Of a DNA stretch of 64,000 bases, positions 45,416 through 53,692 are shown one piece after another. The notes under the pieces were generated by a model. It was not told the origin of the DNA, ran no database searches, and saw only the letters and a list, made by a program, of their open reading frames with translations. The DNA comes from Hyphomicrobiales bacterium (lineage in GTDB: Bacteria; Pseudomonadota; Alphaproteobacteria; Rhizobiales; Beijerinckiaceae): contig JAGWTW010000001.1 of the NCBI GenBank assembly GCA_028868735.1, forward strand, positions 62,001 through 126,000. Reading direction: 5' to 3'. The position numbers were made by a program, and so were the translations under genes. Every line of letters begins with the position of its first letter. Position 1 is the stretch's first letter.

Positions 45416-45681
45416 TGCGCGCCGAAAAACCCATCGCTGCGATCACTACGGTCACCGCCGCAGGTCTGGCTGTCCTGTGCTGCGCCGGACCTCTCCTGCT
45501 GGGGGCGATCGGCTCGATCGCGATCTCCGCGTCCGTTCTCACCGGTTCGCTCGCGATCGTGGCGGGCGTACTGGGGGTCGGGCTGGTTGGCGCCTGGGCC
45601 TATCGTCGCAACCGCTCAGCCGAGCCGAACGCCGTCGATTGCCGCGCGCTCGAAAACACTGAACGAAAGTCAAACTCATGA
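45415..45681 (+). CDS. merF: MerF-like small mercury transporter
   Basis: 88 residues, two membrane helices. LCCAGPLLLG (Cys22-23) in the first helix matches MerF's vicinal Cys pair; the C-terminus has one more Cys (NAVDCRALE). Overlaps merP and merA by one and four bases, so the whole operon is coupled. Confidence 0.75.
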   Translation: MRAEKPIAAITTVTAAGLAVLCCAGPLLLGAIGSIAISASVLTGSLAIVAGVLGVGLVGAWAYRRNRSAEPNAVDCRALENTERKSNS

Positions 45682-47111
45682 ATGATTGCTGCGCGCCGGG
45701 TATGAAGGATCGAACAAGCCACTACGATCTCGCTGTCATCGGCGCAGGCTCGGCGGGATTCTCGGCCGCTATCACAGCCGTCGAGCAAGGCGCGAGCGTC
45801 GCGCTGATTGGCCATGGCATGATCGGCGGCACTTGCGTCAACATCGGCTGCGTGCCGTCGAAGACCCTGATCCGCGCGGCGGAGACACTGTACAATGCGC
45901 GCGCCGCGGCGCGCTTCGCGGGCGTCTCGGCGCATGCGGAAATCACCGACTGGCGCGCCATCGTCCGGCAGAAGGAAGAATTGGTCGCCGGGCTGCGCCA
46001 GGCCAAATATTCCGACTTGTTGTCCGCCTATGAAGGCATCGACTACCATGAGGGCGCTGCGCGTCTTGTCGAGGGCGGCGTCGAGGCAGGGGGCGTTCGC
46101 ATCGCCGCCGGCAATATCATCATCGCGACCGGCGCGCGGCCGGGCGTTCCAGGAATCTCAGGGATAGAGACCGTGCCGTATCTCACCAGTACGACCGCGC
46201 TCGAACTCGAAGAACTGCCGCGGTCGCTGCTGGTGATCGGCGCAGGTTATATCGGCGCGGAACTCGCCCAGATGTTTTCGCGCGCGGGTGTAGCGGTGAC
46301 GCTCGTCTGCCGTTCCCGCCTGTTGCCACAGGCCGAGCCCGAGGTCGGCGCCGCATTGACCGGATATCTGCGTGACGAAGGGATCGATGTCTTTGCCGGC
46401 GCTCTATACCGGACGATCCGCAAAACGGAACGCGGCGCGGCGCTCACGGTCGGACACAACGGCCAGGAAATCGAGATCGAGGCAGACAAGGTTTTCGTCG
46501 CGACGGGTCGGTCTCCCAACACCGCGAACCTCGGCCTCGAGGACATGGGCGTCGGGCTCACGCCGAAGGGCGCCATCATCGTCGATGACCGGATGCGCAC
46601 TACAAGGCTCGGCGTTTACGCCGCCGGCGACGTCACGGGCCGCGATCAGTTCGTCTACATGGCCGCCTATGGCGCGAAAATCGCGGCTAACAATGCGCTC
46701 AATGGCGACAGCCGGGCTTACGACAATGCGGCCATGCCGGAGATCGTGTTCACCGACCCGCAGGCGGCGAGCGTCGGCCTGACGGAATCGGCAGCGCGGG
46801 CGGCAGGACACGACGTGCGTGTCTCGACGATCGGACTCGATCAGGTCCCGCGCGCGCTCGCCGCGCGTGACACGCGCGGTCTGATCAAGCTCGTGGCCGA
46901 GGCGGAGAGCGGCAGACTCCTCGGCGCGCACATACTGGCGCCGGAAGGCGCCGACAGCATTCAAACGGCGGTCATGGCGATGCGCTGCGGGCTCACGGTT
47001 CGGCAAATCGCGGAAACGATCTTTCCATATCTCACGACAGTGGAGGGCCTGAAACTCGCCGCGCTCGCTTTCGACAAAGAAGTGGCGAAGCTCTCCTGCT
47101 GCGCGGGATAG
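45678..47111 (+). CDS. merA: Mercuric reductase MerA
   Basis: 477 residues. FAD site AVIGAGSAGFSAA, redox pair GTCVNIGCVPSK (Cys53, Cys58), NAD site VIGAGYIGAELAQ, and C-terminal Cys474-Cys475 (LSCCAG) that receive Hg(II). The N-terminal HMA domain of Tn501 MerA is missing; instead the protein starts MNDCCAPG with its own Cys pair. Reduces Hg(II) to volatile Hg(0) with NADPH. Confidence 0.95.
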   Translation: MNDCCAPGMKDRTSHYDLAVIGAGSAGFSAAITAVEQGASVALIGHGMIGGTCVNIGCVPSKTLIRAAETLYNARAAARFAGVSAHAEITDWRAIVRQKEELVAGLRQAKYSDLLSAYEGIDYHEGAARLVEGGVEAGGVRIAAGNIIIATGARPGVPGISGIETVPYLTSTTALELEELPRSLLVIGAGYIGAELAQMFSRAGVAVTLVCRSRLLPQAEPEVGAALTGYLRDEGIDVFAGALYRTIRKTERGAALTVGHNGQEIEIEADKVFVATGRSPNTANLGLEDMGVGLTPKGAIIVDDRMRTTRLGVYAAGDVTGRDQFVYMAAYGAKIAANNALNGDSRAYDNAAMPEIVFTDPQAASVGLTESAARAAGHDVRVSTIGLDQVPRALAARDTRGLIKLVAEAESGRLLGAHILAPEGADSIQTAVMAMRCGLTVRQIAETIFPYLTTVEGLKLAALAFDKEVAKLSCCAG

Positions 47112-47135
47112 TTAGGAGTTCTTGGGGCCTGGATT

Positions 47136-47576
47136 TCACCGTGCGACGGGAATGCTCTGCGAAATATCGACGGTCGACGGCGCCAGACAAACGTGATCAT
47201 TGCAGGCCTGCCCCTGCAACTGCGCCTTTCTCGGCAGTTGGGCGAGACGCGCATGCAGCCGGGCCTCAATCGTCGCGCGCCCCGTGTAGACCATGATCGC
47301 GTCGTGTGCGAACGGCGGCGCAAATCGCTCACCGACGGGATAGTAGACCTTCGCGTCGGCGCCGATGACCGTCAGTGTCGTCGGAACACGGTAATCCTGC
47401 GACGCGGGATTGGCGTTGATATGGTAGCCCTTGTCGATGTCGATGGCGACGGCGAGCTTCGCCCCTGCCGCATTTGACGTCCATGCGCCTGTCGCATGGA
47501 CGTGCTGCGCGGAATCTTGCGCTGCGCCGCTTGTCTGATCGGCGGCAAGCGCGCGAACCGCGGTCGACGCCAGCAA
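47136..47576 (-). CDS. DsbD N-terminal-domain-like periplasmic protein
   Basis: 146 residues from TTG 47576, the only start in frame. AIDIDKGYHINANPASQDYR with VPTTLTVIGA is the DsbD-alpha pattern; QGQACNDHVCLAP holds two Cys five apart. The frame stays open upstream to a stop near 47625 (NFAIAAQPSRWNSLLAS), which looks like part of a signal peptide lacking its start, so the gene may be 5'-damaged or use a rare start. No DsbD membrane domain follows. Possibly supplies electrons to periplasmic thiol proteins. Confidence 0.6.
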   Translation of the reverse strand: MLASTAVRALAADQTSGAAQDSAQHVHATGAWTSNAAGAKLAVAIDIDKGYHINANPASQDYRVPTTLTVIGADAKVYYPVGERFAPPFAHDAIMVYTGRATIEARLHARLAQLPRKAQLQGQACNDHVCLAPSTVDISQSIPVAR

Positions 47577-47654
47577 TGAATTCCAGCGCGAGGGCTGGGC
47601 GGCGATGGCAAAGTTTTCCTTTGATTAGGTACGGCCACCCATCTGCTCGTCCCA

Positions 47655-49109
47655 TCAGTTGGGTAAGCGAACGGTCGCACGAAGGCCCCCGTCCTTGCGG
47701 TTCGCAAGCGTGATTTCCCCGCCGTGCGCCTGGACGATTGATTGCGAAATCGCTAACCCCAATCCTGTGCCGCCGGTTTCCCGGCTTCGCGAGCTTTCAA
47801 TCCTGTAGAACGGCTGGAAAACCCGTTCCAACTGGTCAGGCGGAATGCCGGGCCCGGCGTCGTCGACGACGATTTCGACCGCCTCGGGCGAGGAGATGAT
47901 CGAAACGTCGGCGCGCCCACCGTACTTGACGGCGTTATCCAGGAGGTTTGTGACCACGCGCTTTATCGCCGCTGGCTGGCATTCGATGGGCAGAGGTTCC
48001 GATGGCGCCATCCTGACATGCATTCCGGCGTCGGCCATGTCGTCGACCATGCTTTCGACGAGCGTGGCCAGATCAATGCGACGGCGCGGCTCCGACTGGA
48101 GGTCGTCGCGCGCAAAGGCCAGCATCGAAGAGATCATTCCATCCATCTCGTCGATGGTCGCCAGCGCCTTGTCTCTCTCTTCCGGGTTGTCGGCCTCTTC
48201 GGCGCGCAGGCGCAGCAGCGTCAGCGGCGTGCGCAGGTCGTGCGATATCGCGGCCAACATCTGCGTGCGCCCCTCGACCAGCCTGCGCACGCGCTCCTGC
48301 ATGCGGTTGAAGGCCCGGGTCGCGGCGCGTATCTCCCTTGCCCCCGCCTCCGGCAGGGCCGGGGCCGTCACGTCGCGTCCAAGCCTGTCGGCGGCGGCGG
48401 CGAAGGTCTCCATCGGAGCGGTAACGCCACGAACCGCCCAGGCCGAGATGATGAGAACCAGCACGCCCATGACGGCGAAGGTGACGAGAAAGCTCCATGA
48501 GAAGGGCGGGCCGTTCTGGGGCAGAGCCGTTGCGAACGAGAGCCATTGTCCATCGCCGAGGCGCACCGCGGCCTGTATCGACCGCCAGACGCCGAAGCCG
48601 CCATCGAATGCCGGCCCCATCATGTCGCGCATCATGTGGTCCATCTCGCCGGACGGGCCAACGCCGCCCCGGGGACCATAGTGGAATGCTGCTGCGAACG
48701 GAACTCGCCCCGATGGTCCGATGGGGCCCGCGACGCTGACGCGAACCTCACGGCCGGGCCACTCGGTCAATTGTCCCGCAATAGCGTCCCGGACCGTCGC
48801 CGCCGCGCCTTGTTCTGGCGCGCCGATCCAGTCAGGCGCAGCGGGCGACAGCAACACGCGAAACGTCTGGTCGCTGAGCGCTTGCGCGATCCGCGGACGC
48901 CAGTCGACCGGCGCCTCCTCGATCAGGCGCGAAAGGTTGGCGATGCGCTGGGCAGCCACGAAACCGCCGACCGCGCGAACGGCCTGTTCGCGCGCGCCGC
49001 TGGTGACCCAGATGCTGATCGCGTGCGATGTGAGCATGCCGACGAGCAGAATCAGCACGGTCCGCCCGAACAGGCTTTGCGGCACGAGCCGTCTGAGGAG
49101 ACCTGTCAT
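47655..49109 (-). CDS. Sensor histidine kinase with Met/His-rich sensor
   Basis: 484 residues, EnvZ-like. First helix VLILLVGMLTSHAISIWV, periplasmic domain (about 38-203), second helix (about 204-225), HAMP, phospho-acceptor SHDLRTPL (His290), N box NLLDNAVKYGG, G boxes DDAGPGIP and GGTGLGLAI. The periplasmic part contains EMDHMMRDMMG (155-165), a Met/His cluster suitable for Cu(I)/Ag(I), next to a Gly/Pro-rich stretch. Overlaps the response regulator by ATGA. Copper/silver sensing is inferred. Confidence 0.88.
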   Translation of the reverse strand: MTGLLRRLVPQSLFGRTVLILLVGMLTSHAISIWVTSGAREQAVRAVGGFVAAQRIANLSRLIEEAPVDWRPRIAQALSDQTFRVLLSPAAPDWIGAPEQGAAATVRDAIAGQLTEWPGREVRVSVAGPIGPSGRVPFAAAFHYGPRGGVGPSGEMDHMMRDMMGPAFDGGFGVWRSIQAAVRLGDGQWLSFATALPQNGPPFSWSFLVTFAVMGVLVLIISAWAVRGVTAPMETFAAAADRLGRDVTAPALPEAGAREIRAATRAFNRMQERVRRLVEGRTQMLAAISHDLRTPLTLLRLRAEEADNPEERDKALATIDEMDGMISSMLAFARDDLQSEPRRRIDLATLVESMVDDMADAGMHVRMAPSEPLPIECQPAAIKRVVTNLLDNAVKYGGRADVSIISSPEAVEIVVDDAGPGIPPDQLERVFQPFYRIESSRSRETGGTGLGLAISQSIVQAHGGEITLANRKDGGLRATVRLPN

Positions 49110-49825
49110 GAGCGTCGAACTTCGGGCGCGAACAAGTAGCCGCCGCCCCAGATCGTCTTGATGATCTCTGGGTCGCCAGGATCCCGCTCGATCTTCTTGC
49201 GCAAGCGGCTGATCTGTGTGTCGATGCTGCGATCGAAGGCATTTGCAGCGCGACCTCGCGCCAGATCGAGCAGCTGGTCGCGGCTGAGCGTGCGCTGCGG
49301 ATGTTCGACGAACGCCAGAAGCAGATCGAATTCGCCCGTACTCAGCGACGTCGCAACCGCATCGGCGCCGACGAGTTCGCGTTTGTTGACGTCGAACGTC
49401 CAGCGATCAAATTGATAAAGCTTGGCATCTTCGCTATCATGTCCGACCTCGCGCCCGCCGTTGCGTCGTAGAACCGCACGGATTCTTGCGATCAGTTCGC
49501 GGCTCCCGAACGGCTTCGACACGTAATCGTCAGCGCCAAGTTCGAGACCGACGACCCGGTCAATCTCCTCCCCCTTGGCTGTGAGCATGATAATTGGAAT
49601 GTCTGAGTCCGCGCGCAAGGCGCGACACAGGGACAGCCCGTCCTCCCCGGGCAGCATGAGATCGAGCAGGATGAGGTCGATTTTCGCGTCGGCGAGCGCG
49701 CGGCGCATCGCCTTGCCATCGCCGACCGCGGTTACTCGAAACCCGTCCTTGAGTAGCGCTCGCGAAACAAGGTCGCGGATTTCGCGATGGTCGTCGACGA
49801 CGAGGATATGCGGCCCAGAGGTCAT
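49106..49825 (-). CDS. OmpR-family response regulator
   Basis: 239 residues. Receiver with VVDDHRE, phospho-acceptor Asp55 (LILLDLMLPGEDG), Lys in VSKPF; winged-helix output with RTLSRDQLLDLARG, DRSIDTQISRLRKKIE and TIWGGGYLF. Transcribed ahead of the kinase gene. Its promoter region (49826-50000) is shared with the divergent YGPGYGMM gene and contains the TGACA/TGTCA element repeated at two other loci, so it probably controls them. Confidence 0.9.
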   Translation of the reverse strand: MTSGPHILVVDDHREIRDLVSRALLKDGFRVTAVGDGKAMRRALADAKIDLILLDLMLPGEDGLSLCRALRADSDIPIIMLTAKGEEIDRVVGLELGADDYVSKPFGSRELIARIRAVLRRNGGREVGHDSEDAKLYQFDRWTFDVNKRELVGADAVATSLSTGEFDLLLAFVEHPQRTLSRDQLLDLARGRAANAFDRSIDTQISRLRKKIERDPGDPEIIKTIWGGGYLFAPEVRRS

Positions 49826-49896
49826 GACGCGAAGCTAGCGCCATTCGCGTGCGCTTGCAGGAAAAAGTTGCAACGCAATGTGTCGCGACGGGCGTC

Positions 49897-49945
49897 TGAC
49901 ACACTCTGTCACAAATTCGCATCCCGGCGGCATATTCGCGTGACA
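49897..49945 (+). promoter_or_regulatory. TGACA/TGTCA regulatory element, site 1
   Basis: TGACA (49897-49901), 5 bases, TGTCACAA (from 49907), then TGACA at 49941-49945. The distance TGTCA to TGACA is 34 bases from start to start. Same geometry at 53163 and 56452. Lies between the response regulator (72 bases from its start) and the secreted protein at 50001 (55 bases). Confidence 0.75.
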
Positions 49946-50000
49946 CGTTTCCGTTTGGATCGGGTTCGACGCATTGGTTGCGCATCGAAGGAGACAGGTC

Positions 50001-50312
50001 ATGAGAACTCGCGCTTTTCTGACGGCGCTGGCCACCGCCGGCCTGATGGCCGCGACGCTCGGCGCCGCAGCCGCCCAACCCTATGGCGATCGGGACTCGC
50101 AAGGCTATGGGCCGGGGTACGGCATGATGGACGGCTACGGGCCCGGATATGGCCCGATGCACGGGTACGGCCGGGGACATGGCTGGATGCACGGCTACGG
50201 ACCGGGCTACCGGCGCTGGCGGGACGAGGGCCGCAGCGGCGCAGATAACGACGGCTACGGGCCGGGCATGATGAACGGCTACGGATCCGGTCCGCACATG
50301 CGCGGCTGGTGA
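50001..50312 (+). CDS. Secreted Gly/Tyr/Met-rich YGPGYGMM protein 1
   Basis: 103 residues; AAGGAGACAGGTC precedes ATG 50001. Signal peptide MRTRAFLTALATAGLMAATL ... AAQ, then repeats YGPGYGMMDG, YGPGYGPMHG, YGRGHGWMHG, YGPGYRRW and YGPGMMNG, a unit of 8-10 residues rich in Gly, Tyr, Met and His. Met and His side chains spaced by Gly/Tyr could hold Cu(I) or Ag(I). Unrecognised family. Directly downstream of regulatory site 1 and likely the first gene of an operon running to 51812. Confidence 0.7.
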   Translation: MRTRAFLTALATAGLMAATLGAAAAQPYGDRDSQGYGPGYGMMDGYGPGYGPMHGYGRGHGWMHGYGPGYRRWRDEGRSGADNDGYGPGMMNGYGSGPHMRGW

Positions 50313-50370
50313 GACGCCCGCCGGCGGGAGCGATGGCTCCGTGACTGCAGCGCGATATGGGAGACGGACA

Positions 50371-50901
50371 ATGCGCAACAAATTACTGATCGACGCCACT
50401 TTGGGCGCTGCTTTCGCCGGCGCGATCGCCTTCGCGGCGCCGGCCATGGCCCAGGGTTGGGGCATGATGAACAGCGGCGGCCCCGGCTATGGCATGATGG
50501 ATGGCTACGGGCCGGGCTACGGCATGATGCGCGGCGACGGCTACGGTTGCGGCGGACCGGGCTACGGCATGATGAACGGGTACGGCATGCCCGGCTACGG
50601 CCCTGGCATGATGGGCGGCGGGTATGGGCCCGGCTGGCGGGGCCGCGGCTACCAGCGCAGCTGGATGATGAACGGCCAGGGCCCCGGCTATTCCGGTCAA
50701 TCGCGCAACCTCGACCTCTCCGTCGACGACGTGAAGAAGTACGTCGAGCAGATGATCGACAATCCGCGCCTCAAGGTCGGCGACGTCAAGGAGAAGAGCG
50801 CAGATACGATCACGGCCGAAGTGGTGACCAAGGACAAGGACGCGCTCGTGCAGAAGTTCGCGTTTGATCGCCATACCGGCGCTTACCAACCGGAGCAATG
50901 A
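50371..50901 (+). CDS. Secreted YGPGYGMM protein 2 with conserved C-terminal domain
   Basis: 176 residues; GGGAGACGGACA precedes ATG 50371. Signal peptide ends MAQ. The first half repeats GYGMMDGYGPGYGMMRG-like units (about 30-100). The second half is a folded domain: LDLSVDDVKKYVEQMIDNPR, LKVGDVKEKSADTITAEVVT, FAFDRHTGAYQPEQ, resembling small domains of copper-linked secreted proteins (PepSY-like in rhythm, not certain). Its stop overlaps the SHOCT gene (ATGA). Confidence 0.7.
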   Translation: MRNKLLIDATLGAAFAGAIAFAAPAMAQGWGMMNSGGPGYGMMDGYGPGYGMMRGDGYGCGGPGYGMMNGYGMPGYGPGMMGGGYGPGWRGRGYQRSWMMNGQGPGYSGQSRNLDLSVDDVKKYVEQMIDNPRLKVGDVKEKSADTITAEVVTKDKDALVQKFAFDRHTGAYQPEQ

Positions 50902-51173
50902 CAATGTGGGGCTACGGACCGAACTACGGCATGATGGGCTGGGGCTACGGCGGGTATGGACCAATCGGCATGATCATCTGGCTCGTCATTCTCGTCGCGA
51001 TCGTCGCCGGCGCCGTCTGGTTCTTCCAACGGATGCAGCAACAGCAGCAGGGCCAGCCGCCGCAGTTGACGTCAGGCCGCTCGCGAGGACTCGACGTGCT
51101 CGAAGAGCGTTATGCCCGCGGCGAAATCGAGCGCGAGGAATACCTGCAGAAAAAGCACGACCTGGCGAGCTGA
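50898..51173 (+). CDS. SHOCT-domain membrane protein 1
   Basis: 91 residues (ATG 50898; ATG 50904 also possible). Starts MTMWGYGPNYGMMGWGYGGY, one membrane helix (GMIIWLVILVAIVAGAVWFF), Gln-rich linker, then the SHOCT motif GLDVLEERYARGEIEREEYL. A close copy is encoded at 56600. SHOCT domains are short oligomerisation or interaction units. It couples to the gene before it by ATGA overlap. Confidence 0.85.
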   Translation: MTMWGYGPNYGMMGWGYGGYGPIGMIIWLVILVAIVAGAVWFFQRMQQQQQGQPPQLTSGRSRGLDVLEERYARGEIEREEYLQKKHDLAS

Positions 51174-51260
51174 GACGTTTCGACGAGCGGCGCTCCGGCG
51201 CGACGACGTTGACGAAAATCAAAGAGAACCGACGCCGCGCCGATAGGGTGACGTCGGCCC

Positions 51261-51812
51261 ATGCGAGAATCGGGATTGGCAAACATGCGCGTATCGTCGA
51301 GGCGACACAACGAGCGACTGCTCTCACGGACTGCGGCACAAACCGAAATCGCTGGAGCGGTGTCGCGGCGCGCGCTGCTTGCGGCGCTCACCGCCTTGGG
51401 CGTAACCACGGTCATACGCGGGTCCGTGCGCGCGGCGGAGCCCCTCGCGGTCGAGGTCTGGAAATCCCCCTATTGCGGCTGCTGCGGCGGCTGGGTCGAC
51501 TACATGCGCGCCAAGGGATATCGAGTCGACGTGACGGCGGTCGAGGACATGGATCCGATCAAGGCGCGTTTCGGCGTGCCCGATGCGTTGACGTCGTGCC
51601 ATACGGCAAGGATCGGCGATTATGTGATCGAAGGTCATGTGCCTGAGCCCGCAATCGCGAAGCTTCTTGCCGAACGGCCGACGCTCAAGGGGCTCGCGCT
51701 CCCGGGAATGCCGGTCGGTTCACCCGGCATGGATGGAGCGCCCGGCGTCTACACCGTCATCGGGTTCGATGCGGCGGGCGCCGCCCAAGCGTTCATGCGC
51801 ACCGGCGCCTAA
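51261..51812 (+). CDS. DUF411 metal-binding protein with Tat-like signal
   Basis: 183 residues. The leader contains VSRRALLAALTALGVTTVI, a twin-arginine-like signal, unlike the Sec leader of the DUF411 protein at 2475. Core: WKSPYCGCCGGW, TSCHTARIGDYVIEGHVPEP, ALPGMPVGSPGMDG. Copper handling in the periplasm is inferred. An in-frame ATG at 51285 is an alternative start. Confidence 0.85.
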   Translation: MRESGLANMRVSSRRHNERLLSRTAAQTEIAGAVSRRALLAALTALGVTTVIRGSVRAAEPLAVEVWKSPYCGCCGGWVDYMRAKGYRVDVTAVEDMDPIKARFGVPDALTSCHTARIGDYVIEGHVPEPAIAKLLAERPTLKGLALPGMPVGSPGMDGAPGVYTVIGFDAAGAAQAFMRTGA

Positions 51813-51894
51813 TCGCGCGCGCCGAAGAAAATCTTGAACATCGCCGGGCAGCTTCTCCTGCGGACGGCGGTACGCCAAGCATGGCTGGACGGAT

Positions 51895-52329
51895 ATGAAC
51901 ATCAAGGACAATCTCCCGAAGTACGTCGTCCTCGCGTTCTTCGTCGGCGCGATCGGACTATGGTTCGCACAATCGAACAACCCGCGCGCCGTCGCGGGAA
52001 TTCCCGTCGCAGTAAAACTGCCGCAGCTCTCGGCGCAGGCGGAGGCAGGCAAGAAGGCCTTCGCTTCGAATTGCGCGCAATGCCATGGCGCGAATGGCGC
52101 GGGAACGGACAAGGGTCCGCCGCTGATTCACGACATCTACAATCCAGGACATCACGCCGACGAGGCGTTCTTCATGGCGGCAAAATTCGGCGTGCGTCAG
52201 CACCATTGGAGATTCGGAGACATGCCGCCGCTACCGCAGGCGTCGCAGGACGACATCGCCAAGATCGTTCGCTACATTCGCGAACTTCAAGTGGCGAATG
52301 GCATCACCTACAGACAACATCGGATGTAG
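51895..52329 (+). CDS. Membrane-anchored c-type cytochrome
   Basis: 144 residues. N-terminal helix YVVLAFFVGAIGLWFAQ as anchor, haem motif CAQCH (60-64) and candidate axial Met in RFGDMPPLP. Single-haem class I type. Last gene of the run from 50001; may carry electrons to or from the periplasmic copper-oxidising enzymes. Confidence 0.85.
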   Translation: MNIKDNLPKYVVLAFFVGAIGLWFAQSNNPRAVAGIPVAVKLPQLSAQAEAGKKAFASNCAQCHGANGAGTDKGPPLIHDIYNPGHHADEAFFMAAKFGVRQHHWRFGDMPPLPQASQDDIAKIVRYIRELQVANGITYRQHRM

Positions 52330-52440
52330 TGTCCAATCCGATTCGCAGTCGACTGCTCGACTCGTCGAACTGTCTTGCGCGCGCAAGTTCTCGCGACACG
52401 CGACCAAGCACAGTTCCGACGTACGCGACCGGCGGGATCA

Positions 52441-53013
52441 TTATTCGTGCTGGTGATCGTGGCCATCGCCATTGCCGTGGTCTGCCTGCATCGTCTCGTC
52501 ATGATCGGCCGGAGCGCTGCGTACGAGGGCATCGTAATCCGACTTCGACAGGTAAGGGAGTTTGCGCAGAAACGCGACCATGTTCCAGACGAGCTCGTCG
52601 CTATGCGTCTTTCCCCACGCGGCCATGCCGGACATCTTGATGCCGTGCTTGATGATCCAGAAGTCGCGACCGGGCACGCTTTTCCTGGCCTGCGCGAGCG
52701 GCGGCGCAGCCGGATAGAGGCCTTGCGCGATCTCGGTCTTCTCCATGCCCGGTGCGAGATGGCAGCCGGCGCACATTTCGGCGTAGAGACCGGCGCCGAC
52801 GGAGAGGCGCTTCGGATCGCCGAGATCCGCCGGCGGCTCGATGGAAGCGGCGCGCGCCTCGACCGAGCGCTCTCGCGCAATGTTCAACAGCCAATAAACC
52901 TGCTTCGTATGCGGATCATCGGCAGCGACGCCGTAGACGCCCGAATAGATGAATGCGCCGCAAGCGACGGCGACGGCGAGGAGGCTGAATATTGCAATCT
53001 TGACCGTTTTCAT
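52441..53013 (-). CDS. Periplasmic c-type cytochrome with His-rich tail
   Basis: 190 residues. Leader MKTVKIAIFSLLAVAVACGA, haem motif CAGCH (81-85), axial Met candidate in GIKMSGMAAWG, and a C-terminal DHGNGDGHDHQHE tail that could bind metal. Divergent from the 53276 locus across regulatory site 2 (149 bases upstream). Confidence 0.85.
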   Translation of the reverse strand: MKTVKIAIFSLLAVAVACGAFIYSGVYGVAADDPHTKQVYWLLNIARERSVEARAASIEPPADLGDPKRLSVGAGLYAEMCAGCHLAPGMEKTEIAQGLYPAAPPLAQARKSVPGRDFWIIKHGIKMSGMAAWGKTHSDELVWNMVAFLRKLPYLSKSDYDALVRSAPADHDETMQADHGNGDGHDHQHE

Positions 53014-53162
53014 CAGGCGTCCGATCTCCCATCCGTGATTTTAATTGTCTGAGCCTGTGAGGTCGACATGAGCGTCGCTCGTTCGCCGCCCGCCTCGCAC
53101 GCGATGACATTGCAGCAACAGACCGACAGATGTCGAGCGACAAGGGAGCGCCCCCGCGCAGC

Positions 53163-53211
53163 TGACATACTCTGTCACAATTCCCGCGCGTGCCGAAAAA
53201 TTTTGGTGACA
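53163..53211 (+). promoter_or_regulatory. TGACA/TGTCA regulatory element, site 2
   Basis: TGACA (53163-53167), 5 bases, TGTCACAA (from 53173), TGACA at 53207-53211: spacing identical to sites 1 and 3. Between the divergent cytochrome gene and the 53276 frame/multicopper oxidase. Confidence 0.75.
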
Positions 53212-53275
53212 TTTTGGCTGTCAAGTCATCGTCTAGGTTTGGTCACTCCTGCAGCGTTCACGAAAGAAGGTAACC

Positions 53276-53661
53276 TTGAGTATCCGGCACGCTCTTACGG
53301 CGACCGCGGTCGCTGAAATTCTTCGCGCCACCGTTGCGGGGACGTCTGCGCGTATAGATCGAGCGCGGCCGATTTATCTGCAGCAAACGGGCTTCCCCTG
53401 CGCGCAGCGCTATTTCAATTCGGCGGGGGCGAACCACGCAACGCCTTTGGCCGCGTCTTCGCCCGCTACGGCCATCGGCTGCCCGGAACCCGATATGGCC
53501 GCGCCCACCGCGCCTATCCGCAATACGCTTATCGCCGAGATTGCGGCTGGCGCCATCCGCGGGGCTACAGCCCCGGCATGATGGAGGACCGGCGCGGCAC
53601 GATGGGCGGATACGCTCACGGCACGGGAACGGCGGGCTGGCAACGGGGCGACGCCGCGTAG
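53276..53661 (+). pseudogene. Frameshifted secreted Tyr/Gly-rich protein ahead of the oxidase
   Basis: TTG 53276 behind AGAAGG opens a frame that begins SIRHALTATAVAEILRATVA. Another frame, open from about 53316 to TAG 53659-53661, reads GRVFARYGHRLPGTRYGRAH, YPQYAYRRDCGWRHPRGYSP, GMMEDRRGTMGGYAHG: the composition of the YGPGYGMM proteins. Neither frame alone has both a start and the repeat part, so the gene appears to contain a frameshift (or a sequencing error). It follows regulatory site 2 and precedes the oxidase by 31 bases. Confidence 0.45.
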
Positions 53662-53692
53662 TCGATCGCAATTTCACAACGCAGGAGCGAAC

